From positions 36,535-100,534 of the forward strand of contig NZ_JOGR01000015.1 in assembly GCF_000719515.1 (NCBI RefSeq): a DNA stretch of 64,000 bases, in the 5' to 3' direction. The DNA comes from Glycomyces sp. NRRL B-16210 (lineage in GTDB: Bacteria; Actinomycetota; Actinomycetes; Mycobacteriales; Micromonosporaceae). A program made the translations under genes and the position numbers. Positions 53,512-61,537 of the stretch are shown in pieces. Every line of letters starts with the position of its first letter. Position 1 is the stretch's first letter. The notes under the pieces are model-generated. The model was not told the origin of the DNA. It ran no database searches and worked only from the letters and a program-made list of their open reading frames with translations.

Positions 53512-53926
53512 AGCTTCGACCGTAGCCTGTCGCGCGGCAAGGGGAAGGGCCCTCATCCGACCGGCGTCGCCGATATCACCGAACCGGCCCGGGGAGGTGG
53601 AGGGGACCGCCGCGCGCGTCTGCGGCATCCCGCACAGGTGCGGACTGGAACCGCCGCGCACATATGCGGCGGGCACCTGGACGCCTGCCGACGGACCCAC
53701 GCGTCGGCATCGCCGCGCGCATATGCGCCGGGCAGGGCACACCGGCGGTTTCGTCGAGGTGCGCGAGGGATCGCACGAGCGCGGCACCGAGCCGCCGCGC
53801 GCGACCGCCTCACGCTCACGAGCAACGACAACCGCGCGGGCCGCCCTCGACACGGCGAAGGGGCGGCGATGCCGCCGCCCCCTCGCGCCTGCCGGCGTCC
53901 TTGGTCCCTAACCCCCTGGCCCCTGA
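53512..53926. other. Intergenic region of 415 bp with CATATGCG-type repeats
   Basis: Three imperfect copies of a CCGCCGCGC-N-CATATGCGGCGGGCA-like block occur near 53608, 53651 and 53713 (the first lacks the CATATG core). A GC hairpin lies near 53855-53886. No gene was seen. Confidence 0.5.
53519..53524 (-). promoter_or_regulatory. TACGGT -10 element upstream of mqnA
   Basis: TACGGT on the minus strand lies 7 nt before the mqnA GTG. Confidence 0.4.
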
Positions 53927-53935
53927 TCAGGGGCC
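53918..53935 (-). terminator. Palindrome over the stop codon of the HPr-like gene
   Basis: GGCCCCTGATCAGGGGCC is a perfect 18-bp palindrome containing the TGA stop of the gene at 53927-54229. Confidence 0.55.
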
Positions 53936-54229
53936 TTCGGGTTCGTCGAGTTCGACCAGCTCGGTCATGCCGCCGGGTCCGCCGTCCTCGGAGACGAGCG
54001 CGACAAGACGTTCGAGGATCCGCTCGTCGTCGCTCTCCAGGACGATCTCGTCGCCGGACCGCACGTCCAACGTCAGCACTTGCAGGATCGACCTCGCGTC
54101 GTACGATTCACCGCCCGGTTTCGCGACCGTGACCTCGCCTTCGGCCTCCGCGGCGGTCTCGACGAACACCGTCGCGGGCCGGGCCTGGATCCCGACCTCC
54201 GTGGTCACTTTCACACGGCGTTCGGCCAT
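53927..54229 (-). CDS. HPr-family protein with Gln in place of the catalytic His15 (Crh-like)
   Basis: This is a protein of 100 residues with the HPr fold. The N-terminus MAERRVKVTTEVGIQARPATVF aligns directly with the HPr active-site motif G-[LI]-H-A-R-P-A, but residue 15, the phosphate-accepting His, is Gln (codon CAG). The regulatory-serine region is kept: DARSILQVLTLDV with Ser47 at the place of HPr Ser46. Without His15 it cannot transfer phosphate in the sugar phosphotransferase system. Gln15 is the same replacement found in the Bacillus regulator Crh, which works through Ser46 phosphorylation; actinobacteria usually lack HPr kinase, so the switch here is unclear. The C-terminal 14 residues are an acidic extension. 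The ATG at 54229 is preceded by GGGTGAGC. It is apparently monocistronic. Confidence 0.85.
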   Translation of the reverse strand: MAERRVKVTTEVGIQARPATVFVETAAEAEGEVTVAKPGGESYDARSILQVLTLDVRSGDEIVLESDDERILERLVALVSEDGGPGGMTELVELDEPEGP

Positions 54230-54465
54230 GCTGCTCACCCTCCCCGTTCGCGCGGGGCTCGGACCGGAGGTCCCTCCCGCGAAGCCAGCGGGCCGCTGAG
54301 CGGCCCGTCTGCACAAGGATGGACCGCGACTGGGGACGGCGGGTGTGTTTTCGGCCTATTGCAGCGCGAATCGGTACAGATCGGGAACCGGTGGAGTAAG
54401 GGAAGCGCGCAGCAGCGCGCCCGAAGGCGGCCGGGCACCCTCACGGCGCGTCGCGTCGAAACGGA

Positions 54466-54487
54466 CCCGCGAGGCTCACCTCGCGGG
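54466..54487 (-). terminator. Hairpin after the zinc-ribbon/proline-rich gene
   Basis: Arms CCCGCGAGG (54466-54474) and CCTCGCGGG (54479-54487) with a CTCA loop, 7 bp beyond the stop. Confidence 0.75.
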
Positions 54488-54494
54488 ACCCACG

Positions 54495-56801
54495 TCAGTC
54501 CTCGGTGGTCTGCTCCGGCTTCGCTCCGTAGACGGTCGGGCGCGGCAGCGGGATGTGCTCGGGCAGGTCCGAGCGTTCGAGGCGGTCCCTGACCTGGGCG
54601 CGGCCGGGCTTGAACCCGTCGTCGACCGGCGGCCACGCGGCCGGAGGCGACTGGTGCGCGCCGCCGCGCTTCGTCGAAGGCTCCTCGAACAGGCTGATGT
54701 CGGGCGCGTTCACGATCTTCTTGCGCGCCACCTCCAGCTCCGACTTCGGGCCCTCCTGCGGCGGGGTCGGTTCGGCGGCGGGCTCGGCCGCGACCTCCGG
54801 GATCGGCTCGATCGGGGCCGCGTCGGAGAACGGGCTGTCGTTGCTCGGGAACGGCGGGCCCGGCTCGGGGTGCGGGACGGGCTCGGGCTGCGGCACCGGA
54901 TCCGGTTCGGGCTGCGGGACCGGCGGCGCGGGCTCGGGATCGGGCAGCGGCTCGGGCCGGGGCGGCTCAGGGTCCGGCGAGGGCTCGTTCGGGCGCGGCG
55001 GCGTCGGCTCGGCGTCCGACAGCGCGAACGCCTCCGGGGCCTCGCCCGCAGCGGACTCGCTCGCGGTCGGTCCTGAGAACTCGGCCGGGTCGGGCTCGGC
55101 GGTGCTCGAATCGGTGCTCTCGACGCTCGGCGCGACGGGCTTGTCGCCGGACGCCTCGGCGTCCAGGGCGATCACCGGCTCGGGCAGGTCGTCGACCGTC
55201 ACGCCGACGGTCTCGGCGAGCTCAGCGGCCTGCTCGGTGGCCTCGCGCAGGTCCGCGCCCGGCGTCGGGGCCTCCACGGCCGCCGCGTCGGCGAGCGCCG
55301 CGTTCAAGACCGGTTCGACCACCGTTCCGGCGTCCGAAGGCGCATCGGCCGGCTCGCCGGGGTCCTGGTCGTCTTCCAGCCCGGGGGCCGAGGGCGGTGC
55401 GGGCGGCAGCGACTCGCCGGGGACGTCGTCGCCCAGGCCGGCCAGCGCCGACTGCTCCTCGGCGGAGAGTTCGACGTCGTCGCCCACGTCCTCCGGTTCG
55501 GGGAGGTCGTCCCACAGGTCGGTGCTCTCGTCGTCCTCGGCCTCGACCGGGGTCGGCGCCGCCGCGGGGGCGCTGGGGGCCTCGGCGAGCGGCAGGTCGA
55601 GATCGGGTTCGGCCACGTCGGGCGCGGCGGCGGGCGGGCTCGCGGGAACGTCGGCGAACGGCGCCGCCTCGGGCGCGGGCTGGCGCCTGAGGATCTGGGT
55701 GCCGTCGGGAGAGGAGAACTCCCCCGGGTCGGCCGAGGGCACGCTGAAGCCGCCCGGCGGGGCCGCGAAGGGCGCTCCGGTGACGGGCGTGGCGGCGAGC
55801 GGCGGTTCGGTGAACGTCGCGTTCGGCACCGGCGGGGCCGTGTATTGGGCGTCGGGCGCGGGCGGCGGGGCCGAGTACTGGCCCTGCGCGGCGGGCGGCG
55901 GCGAGACCGGCGGGGCCGTCTGGGGGCCGGCGGCGACCGGCGGCAGCGACTGCGCCGACTGGTGCGGCTGCGGCGCGGCGTACGGCTGCGCGGGCTGCGA
56001 CGGGGAGGTCGACTGGAACAGCGGCGGCGGGACCGGCGGTGGCGGCACCGAGGGCGGCTGCTGGTAGGCCGGGGCCGAGGGGTACGGCTGCTGCTGGTGG
56101 CCCTGCTGGTGCGAGGGCGACTGCGGCGAGGACGGCGGCGGGGCCTGCGGCGGCTGGTACGGGGCCTGGTGGTTCGGCGGCGGGTAGGACGGGACCTGGG
56201 CCGAGCCGGAGGCGTACGGCGCGTTCGCGGGCGGCACGGGGCCGCCGTGCGGGGGCACCGGGGCCGAGCCCTGGGGCGGCATTCCCGGCGGGGCCCAGTT
56301 CGGGCCCGGCGCGTAGTTGGCTCCGGGGGGCGATCCGGGCGGCGGGTTCGCGCTCGGATTCGGGTACTGCTGCGGGACGGCGGCCTGGCCGTGGTTCTGG
56401 CCCGGGCCGTAGCCGTCGGAGGCCCCGGACGGCTGGTAGGCGCCCGGGGGCGCGTAGGTCGGCTCGGGGGGCGCGGCATAGCCGGTGCCACCGGGCGGGG
56501 CGTACGTCGGTTCGGGCGGTGCGGCGTAACCGGTGCCGCCAGGGGGCGCATAGGCGGGTTCCGGCGGCGCCGCCTGGCCGGTGCCACCCGGAGGGGCATA
56601 GGTGGGCTCCGGCGCCGCGTGACCGGCTCCGCCGGGCGGGGCGTAGGAGGGGACCGCGGCGGCGCCGTAGGCGGGCGGCGCGTACTGCGACTCGGCCGGG
56701 AAGCCGCCGATGGGCGGCGGCAGGGGCGCGCCGCACTGCGGGCAGCGGCGCTGGCCCGATGTCAGTCGTTGACCGCAGGAGCTACAGCTTTTTCCGTCCA
56801 C
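54495..56801 (-). CDS. Zinc-ribbon, proline-rich repeat protein of unknown function
   Basis: This is a protein of 768 residues, mostly disordered. The N-terminus is a small zinc ribbon with Cys6-x2-Cys9 and Cys20-x2-Cys23 (CSSCG...CPQCG). It is followed by about 350 residues rich in Pro, Tyr, Ala, Gly and Gln, with four to five 16-residue repeats of the type YAPPGGTGYAAPPEPT. An acidic Ala/Glu/Asp/Pro region with EPEPDP runs to about 680. The last 90 residues are more ordered (KSELEVARKKIVNAPDISLFEEPSTKRGG and DRLERSDLPEHIPLPRP in outline). No membrane segment or enzyme motif was found. It may be a scaffold; it follows the NlpC/P60 gene by 106 bp on the same strand. The GTG start has AAGGAGG at ideal spacing. 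Confidence 0.7.
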   Translation of the reverse strand: MDGKSCSSCGQRLTSGQRRCPQCGAPLPPPIGGFPAESQYAPPAYGAAAVPSYAPPGGAGHAAPEPTYAPPGGTGQAAPPEPAYAPPGGTGYAAPPEPTYAPPGGTGYAAPPEPTYAPPGAYQPSGASDGYGPGQNHGQAAVPQQYPNPSANPPPGSPPGANYAPGPNWAPPGMPPQGSAPVPPHGGPVPPANAPYASGSAQVPSYPPPNHQAPYQPPQAPPPSSPQSPSHQQGHQQQPYPSAPAYQQPPSVPPPPVPPPLFQSTSPSQPAQPYAAPQPHQSAQSLPPVAAGPQTAPPVSPPPAAQGQYSAPPPAPDAQYTAPPVPNATFTEPPLAATPVTGAPFAAPPGGFSVPSADPGEFSSPDGTQILRRQPAPEAAPFADVPASPPAAAPDVAEPDLDLPLAEAPSAPAAAPTPVEAEDDESTDLWDDLPEPEDVGDDVELSAEEQSALAGLGDDVPGESLPPAPPSAPGLEDDQDPGEPADAPSDAGTVVEPVLNAALADAAAVEAPTPGADLREATEQAAELAETVGVTVDDLPEPVIALDAEASGDKPVAPSVESTDSSTAEPDPAEFSGPTASESAAGEAPEAFALSDAEPTPPRPNEPSPDPEPPRPEPLPDPEPAPPVPQPEPDPVPQPEPVPHPEPGPPFPSNDSPFSDAAPIEPIPEVAAEPAAEPTPPQEGPKSELEVARKKIVNAPDISLFEEPSTKRGGAHQSPPAAWPPVDDGFKPGRAQVRDRLERSDLPEHIPLPRPTVYGAKPEQTTED
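56436..56660. repeat. 48-bp coding repeat of the proline-rich protein
   Basis: GGTGCC-type unit starts at 56484, 56532 and 56580, exactly 48 bp apart, with less exact copies before and after (the last offset is 45 bp). Each unit encodes 16 residues. Confidence 0.8.
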
Positions 56802-56907
56802 GGAGGCCTCCTTGGGGCTGGAGCGTCGTCAATCGGGCAACTCAACGACCATCGTGCCATCTGCCGGTGGCGTCGCGTGCACGCCTTCCCACTGTTCGGT
56901 GACGTCC

Positions 56908-58281
56908 TCACGAACCCGTCTGGCCGTCGGGCGTGCCGGAAACGGTGCCGGAGTCGTCCGGCGAGGGCGAGTCCGGCTCGTCCTCAGTGGGCGTCGGCGA
57001 GCCGCCCGAGTCGCTGTCGGTGGGCGTCGGGGAGGGGGAGGGGGAGGGGGACGGTGAAGGCGACGGCTCCTCGCTCGGCGTGGGCGAGGGGGTCGGAGTC
57101 GGCGAGGGCGAGTCGCTCGGGGAGGGCGCGGGGTCGGTGGTCTCGCCGCCGGTCGGGGACTGGGTGGGGTCCTCGGCGTCGGGGTCGGTCTGGACCGCGT
57201 CGACCACGCGGTGGGCGCCGGCGAAGTTCTTGAACCAGATGGAGCTGATCTTCACGACGTCGCCGGTGCGGGGGGCCTGGACCATCTTGCCGTCGCCGAG
57301 GTACATGCCGACGTGGTAGACCGACCGCCAGTTGCCCGGGTCGTCCCACCAGAACAGCAGGTCGCCGGGCAGGAGCTTCTCGGTGTCGACGGGCTTGTCG
57401 CGGGTGGCGTTGTACTGGTCGTTGGCCACGCGCGGGAGGGAGACGCCCGCGTAGGAGTAGGCGGACTGGACCAGGCCGGAGCAGTCGAAGGAGTTCGGGC
57501 CCTCGGCGCCCCAGACGTAGGGCTTGCCGAGCTGCGCGAGGGCGTACTCGACGGCCTTCTTGGCCTCGGGGGCGGCGTCCCAGCCGTCGATCTCAGAGGA
57601 GAAGTCGTCGGAGTACTCGGCGGCGGCGGCCTCGCGTTCGCGTTCGAGCTGCTCGACCTCCTCGGCGTTCTCCTCGATGAGGTCGTCGAGTTCGCTCTGG
57701 AGGCGGGTGAACTCGGCGTGGAGGACGCTGTAGCGCTCCTCGGAGCGGGCGGCGGAGAGGACCGCGGCGTCGTAGGCGGCGTGGGCGACCGATTCGGCGG
57801 TCTCGGCGTCGGCGAGGTCGGCGGTGAGGGCGGGGAGGTCCCATTCGCCGCCGAGGGGGGCGAGGCCGGAGAGGTCGGGGAGGTTCGCGTCGGGGACGCC
57901 GGCGATGTCGGCGTAGGCCGCGCCGGCGGCGTGGTCGAGGGCTTCTTGGGCGGAGGCCAGTTCCTCGGCGGTCTCGGCCCAGGCGGTCTCGGCGGAGGCG
58001 AGGCGGTCCTGGCGGTCGAGCCATTCGGCTTCGGCGGAGGTGGTCTCCTCGGCGATCTGGGCGAGGTCGATCTGGGCGGCGGCGATCTGGTCGCCGAGGG
58101 GGCCGTCTGCGGTCTCGGGGTTGAGGACCGGGGCGTCGTCGGCGGCGCCGCCGATCGGGCGGACGCCGTCGTCGGGGACGGTGACGCCGGGTTCGGCGAG
58201 GGCGGGGAAGGCTCCTGCGAGGACGAGGGCCGCCGCCGCGGCGGCGGCGATCACGCGGGCACCGAACCGTGAAACGCGCAT
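56908..58281 (-). CDS. Secreted NlpC/P60 peptidoglycan hydrolase with coiled-coil region
   Basis: This is a C40-family cell-wall endopeptidase of 457 residues. A signal peptide (MRVSRFGARVIAAAAAAALVL to ALAEP in outline) is followed by a helical, Ala/Glu-rich coiled-coil region from about 65 to 225, as in RipA-type hydrolases where it gates the active site. The NlpC/P60 domain is at about 240-365: AQLGKPYVWGAEGPNSFDCSGLVQ in outline with nucleophile Cys267, LPGDLLFWW, and the His in YHVGMYLGDG. The C-terminal 85 residues are a Pro/Ser/Thr tail with (SP)n repeats, probably wall-spanning. The ATG has AAGGACACC upstream and TACAGT about 35 bp upstream as a possible -10. Confidence 0.9.
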   Translation of the reverse strand: MRVSRFGARVIAAAAAAALVLAGAFPALAEPGVTVPDDGVRPIGGAADDAPVLNPETADGPLGDQIAAAQIDLAQIAEETTSAEAEWLDRQDRLASAETAWAETAEELASAQEALDHAAGAAYADIAGVPDANLPDLSGLAPLGGEWDLPALTADLADAETAESVAHAAYDAAVLSAARSEERYSVLHAEFTRLQSELDDLIEENAEEVEQLEREREAAAAEYSDDFSSEIDGWDAAPEAKKAVEYALAQLGKPYVWGAEGPNSFDCSGLVQSAYSYAGVSLPRVANDQYNATRDKPVDTEKLLPGDLLFWWDDPGNWRSVYHVGMYLGDGKMVQAPRTGDVVKISSIWFKNFAGAHRVVDAVQTDPDAEDPTQSPTGGETTDPAPSPSDSPSPTPTPSPTPSEEPSPSPSPSPSPSPTPTDSDSGGSPTPTEDEPDSPSPDDSGTVSGTPDGQTGS

Positions 58282-58929
58282 GTGAGGTGTCCTTCTATGG
58301 GAGAGGCCGAGACTACTGTACCGAAGGCATGCAAATCTCGCATCCAAGGCCACCCGCCGCACCGGTCGCACGCAGACCCACGGCGCCCCGCCGGATCGGG
58401 TCCGCGAGTCCCGACCCGGACCCAGCGCCTCCCGCCTCCCGCCTCCCGCACCAACGCAGTGTCGATCGCCGTGTTCGGGGCACGCGCCCACCACACCCGA
58501 ACTGTGCTGCGGTTACCGCCGAGACCACCTGACACCACCGACCGCGCCGCGCCCCATGCCGACCGCTGCCTTCCCCGCCTCCTCCCCCACGCCCGCCTTG
58601 CCCGGACTACGACACCGACGCACTGTGCCGACCTCACCGCGCCCCTGTCCACCTCTGCTTCCCCGCGCCCCTCGACCCGGCGGCCCGGTTCCGACCGCCG
58701 CACCCTGTCGGACCCTCCATGTAGGTTCGAGACGGGGGGACCTGCCGATGTCCGTTTTGCCGGGACCCTCCGTTCACGTTCACGGCCTCACATACGGCCA
58801 CGTGCGATCGGGCCCGCCCGCCACGGCGGCGTTACGCTGGCCGTGCCGAGTCGCAGCCCGCGCTTCACCGCGCGGCCGCGCCCGGCACACCCGCATCGCC
58901 AAGAGTGATCGCACAACGTTGGGAGCGCC
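58282..58929. other. Divergent intergenic region of about 650 bp
   Basis: It lies between the NlpC/P60 gene and mqnE and contains copy 2 of the dispersed 34-bp element (58747-58780). Open frames across it are C-rich and Pro/Thr/Arg-biased, with no ribosome binding site or family resemblance, and are taken as non-coding. Confidence 0.55.
58747..58780 (+). repeat. Dispersed 34-bp intergenic element, copy 2
   Basis: It starts GATGTCCGTTTTGCCGGGAC and ends CCGTTCACGTT, and matches copy 1 (8668-8701) at 31 of 34 positions. Weaker similarity extends upstream in both copies. Confidence 0.75.
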
Positions 58930-60105
58930 ATGGACGACCAGACCGAGTTCAAGGCCGGCATCGAGGAGAAGCTCGCGGCCGGCGAGCGGCTCACCTTCGA
59001 GGACGGCGTCGGCCTCTACGAGGTCGACGACCTCGCCTGGCTCGGGCGCCTCGCGCACGGCGTCCGCACCGCCAAGAACGGCGACCGGACCATGTTCAAC
59101 GTCAACCGCCACCTCAACCTCACCAACGTGTGCTCGGCCTCCTGCGCCTACTGCTCCTTCCAGCGCAAGCCCGGCGAGTCCGACGCCTACACGATGCGCG
59201 TCGAGCAGGCCGTGGCCCTCGCCGAGCAGATGCGCGGCGACGCCCCCACCGAACTCCACATCGTCAACGGCCTCCACCCGACGCTCCCGTGGCGCTACTA
59301 CCCCCGCGTCCTCAAGGCGCTCAAGGAGACCCTCCCCGAGGTCAACCTCAAGGCGTTCACCGCCACCGAGGTCCAGTGGTTCGAGAAGATCTCCGGCCTC
59401 GACGCCGACGCGATCCTCGACGAGCTCATCGAGGCGGGCCTGGAGTCGCTCACCGGCGGCGGCGCCGAGATCTTCGACTGGGAGGTCCGCCAGCACATCG
59501 TCGACCACGACTGCCACTGGGAGGACTGGTCGCGCATCCACCGCCTCGCCCACTCCAAGGGCCTGCGCACCCCCGCGACGATGCTCTACGGCCACATCGA
59601 GGAGCCCCGCCACCGCGTCGACCACGTGCTGCGCCTGCGCGAGCTCCAGGACGAGACCGGCGGCTTCGCCGTGTTCATCCCCCTGCGCTACCAGCACGAC
59701 TTCCACGACTCCCAGGACGGCAAGGTCCGCAACAAGCTCCAGGCGCGCACCACCATGGCGAGCCCGGCCGAGTCGCTCAAGGTCTTCGCCGTCTCGCGGC
59801 TCCTGCTCGACAACTTCGACCACGTCAAGTGCTTCTGGGTCATGCACGGCCTCGACGTCGCGCAGCTGTCGCTGTCCTTCGGCGCCGACGACCTCGACGG
59901 CTCGGTCGTGGAGTACAAGATCACCCACGACGCCGACGAGTACGGCACCCCCTCCAAGATGACCCGCGACGACCTCCTCGAACTCATCCGCGACGCCGGG
60001 TACCGCCCCGTCGAGCGCAACACCCGCTACGAGGTCGTGCGCGAATACGAAGGCCCGCAGACGATCGGCGAGCGCCGGGCCGAACCGCAGTCGGTGAAGT
60101 TCTAG
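58930..60105 (+). CDS. mqnE: Aminofutalosine synthase (radical SAM)
   Basis: This is a radical-SAM enzyme of 391 residues that joins the MqnA product to adenosine to form aminofutalosine in menaquinone synthesis. The cluster motif is Cys68-x3-Cys72-x2-Cys75 in NVCSASCAYCSF. Further family segments are FNVNRHLNLTN, ELHIVNGLHPTLPWRYY, GHIEEPRHRVDHVL and FIPLRYQHDF. The length and these motifs separate it from MqnC. The ATG has GGGAGCGCC upstream. Its stop overlaps the next gene start by one base (TAGTG), so two small membrane protein genes are co-translated with it. Confidence 0.94.
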   Translation: MDDQTEFKAGIEEKLAAGERLTFEDGVGLYEVDDLAWLGRLAHGVRTAKNGDRTMFNVNRHLNLTNVCSASCAYCSFQRKPGESDAYTMRVEQAVALAEQMRGDAPTELHIVNGLHPTLPWRYYPRVLKALKETLPEVNLKAFTATEVQWFEKISGLDADAILDELIEAGLESLTGGGAEIFDWEVRQHIVDHDCHWEDWSRIHRLAHSKGLRTPATMLYGHIEEPRHRVDHVLRLRELQDETGGFAVFIPLRYQHDFHDSQDGKVRNKLQARTTMASPAESLKVFAVSRLLLDNFDHVKCFWVMHGLDVAQLSLSFGADDLDGSVVEYKITHDADEYGTPSKMTRDDLLELIRDAGYRPVERNTRYEVVREYEGPQTIGERRAEPQSVKF

Positions 60106-60527
60106 TGCCGCGAGACGAGTCGATCGAGCGTCCCGCCGAGCGCGCGAAGCTCGACACCCTCGGGCAGCTCACCGGGACCGCCTTGGCGTACTTCGTGATC
60201 GGCGCGGCCGTCCTGATCGTCATCGACCTGGTGTTCGTGCTCCCGACCGGCCGCGGCTTCGGCAACACGTCCGGCTGGATCGCGGCGCTGCCGACCGTGT
60301 GGGTCTTCACCGAGCAGTTCCGCCGCTACGCCGGCGCCTCGCGCTGGGCCGTCATGCTCCTCGGGGCCGTCGTCGGCCTCGGCGCGGGCGCCGCGGCCGC
60401 GCTCATCGCCCCCGCGGACTGGCTGCCGATGTTCACCGGCGGCTTCGGCGGCCTCGCGGCCGCACTCGTCTACGCCGCCCTGTGGCACGCCGCGATCAAG
60501 ACCTTCGGAGAGGAGCGGCCCCAATGA
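60105..60527 (+). CDS. Small four-helix membrane protein
   Basis: This is a membrane protein of 140 residues without a recognised family. After a charged N-terminus (VPRDESIERPAERAKLD) there are about four hydrophobic segments (LAYFVIGAAVLIVIDLVFVL; GWIAALPTVWVFTEQF; WAVMLLGAVVGLGAGAAAAL; GGFGGLAAALVYAALWHAA). The GTG overlaps the mqnE stop by one base and the stop overlaps the next ATG (ATGA), so it is a tightly coupled middle gene. A link with menaquinone at the membrane is suggested by the operon only. Confidence 0.75.
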   Translation: MPRDESIERPAERAKLDTLGQLTGTALAYFVIGAAVLIVIDLVFVLPTGRGFGNTSGWIAALPTVWVFTEQFRRYAGASRWAVMLLGAVVGLGAGAAAALIAPADWLPMFTGGFGGLAAALVYAALWHAAIKTFGEERPQ

Positions 60528-60775
60528 ATCCGGTCGCCAAGTACTTCCTGGCCCGCCTGGGGCTGTTCGCCGCGATCGCGGCGCCCCTGAGCTTCCTCAT
60601 CAACCTGTGGCTGGCGCTCGCGGTCGGCCTGCTCGGGTCGATGGTGCTCGGCTTCGCGCTCCTTCGCGGGCAGCGCGAGGCGATGATCGCGCACATCGAC
60701 GCGGGCTTCAAGCGCCGCAGCGAGGAGAAGCAGCGCCTGCGGGCCGAGCTCGCCGGCGACGAACCGTCCGAATAG
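60524..60775 (+). CDS. DUF4229-like small membrane protein
   Basis: This is a protein of 83 residues with two membrane segments (YFLARLGLFAAIAAPLSFLI and LWLALAVGLLGSMVLGFALL) followed by a basic/acidic cytoplasmic helix (RGQREAMIAHIDAGFKRRSEE). The start KYFLARLGLF and the LLRGQREAM region match the DUF4229 pattern often found beside menaquinone genes in actinobacteria. The ATG overlaps the preceding stop (ATGA). Its TAG stop and the stop of the converging gene lie in the palindrome TAGGACGTCCTA (60773-60784). Function unknown. Confidence 0.75.
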   Translation: MNPVAKYFLARLGLFAAIAAPLSFLINLWLALAVGLLGSMVLGFALLRGQREAMIAHIDAGFKRRSEEKQRLRAELAGDEPSE

Positions 60776-60781
60776 GACGTC

Positions 60782-61537
60782 CTACTTGGCGCCCTTCATC
60801 AGCTCGGTGCAGATCTGAAGCGTCTCGGCCGCACCGGCTTCGAGGGCCTTGCCGTAGTGCTTGAGCCACGAGCGGACCCCGTCGGGGGTGCCGGTGGACC
60901 AGGCGCGCTGCGCGCCCACGTACTCGGGCTGGCGCTCGAGGTGCCCGGCGTCGACGGTGATGAGCAGCTTCGGGTCGAGGCCCTTGCTGGCCAGGGCGAG
61001 CCGGGCCGCGGCGCGGGCGACCACGTTGTTGGCCACCGGGAACGGCTGCACCGCGAGGAGCTCGCCGTGGACGACCGCGGCGGCCATCGCGGCCGGGATC
61101 TCCTTGGTGGGGTTGGCGATGAGCGCGCACAGGGCGTTGATGCGGGCCGACCCGGCCTCGTCGACCTCGATGCGGCCGGGCTCGAAGTCCGTTCCGGCGT
61201 CGGGGAACTCGCGGGTGGCGAGCAGGTGCAGCTTCGCGAGCACGAACCGCGGCGAGACCGGCCAGACGTCGGCCAGCGCCGGGAGCGTCTCCTCGATGTT
61301 CAGGACGCCGTTGACGATCGGGTCGTCGAAGTCGCCCTCGCGCAGGCGTTCGACGTCGCAGTCGTAGCCGTCGAGCGCCAGGGTCGCCGAGGCGCTGTGC
61401 AGGGCGACTTCCACCGCCACGGGCTCGTCGCCATTGCGCAGGGCCTCATGCCAGAGCATCCGGTCGACGTTGGCTCTGGCGTTCTCAAGGGCGTCGGCGA
61501 CCTCGGAGAGTTCGAGGAGAGGCGCGAGAGGATCCAC
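60782..61537 (-). CDS. Fic-domain-like protein with a degenerate active site
   Basis: This is a protein of 251 residues whose C-terminal half follows the Fic fold: AAMAAAVVHGELLAVQPF, then PVANNVVARAAARLALASKGLDP. Aligned to the Fic motif HPFxxGNGRxxR, residues 164-175 are Gln-Pro-Phe-x-x-Ala-Asn-Asn-Val-x-x-Arg. The catalytic His, the second Gly and the phosphate-binding first Arg are lost, while the Asn and last Arg remain. It therefore should not AMPylate proteins and is probably a binding or regulatory protein. It is divergent from acetyl-CoA synthetase (326 bp), an arrangement that invites a role in acetate metabolism, which is only inference. The GTG at 61537 is 7 nt after a TAAGGT hexamer. 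Confidence 0.7.
   Translation of the reverse strand: MDPLAPLLELSEVADALENARANVDRMLWHEALRNGDEPVAVEVALHSASATLALDGYDCDVERLREGDFDDPIVNGVLNIEETLPALADVWPVSPRFVLAKLHLLATREFPDAGTDFEPGRIEVDEAGSARINALCALIANPTKEIPAAMAAAVVHGELLAVQPFPVANNVVARAAARLALASKGLDPKLLITVDAGHLERQPEYVGAQRAWSTGTPDGVRSWLKHYGKALEAGAAETLQICTELMKGAK

Noticed and set aside
58282..58908. Plus-strand frame of 208 codons before mqnE
   Set aside because: Pro/Thr/Arg-rich composition, no family resemblance, and it overlaps the dispersed 34-bp element; regarded as non-coding.
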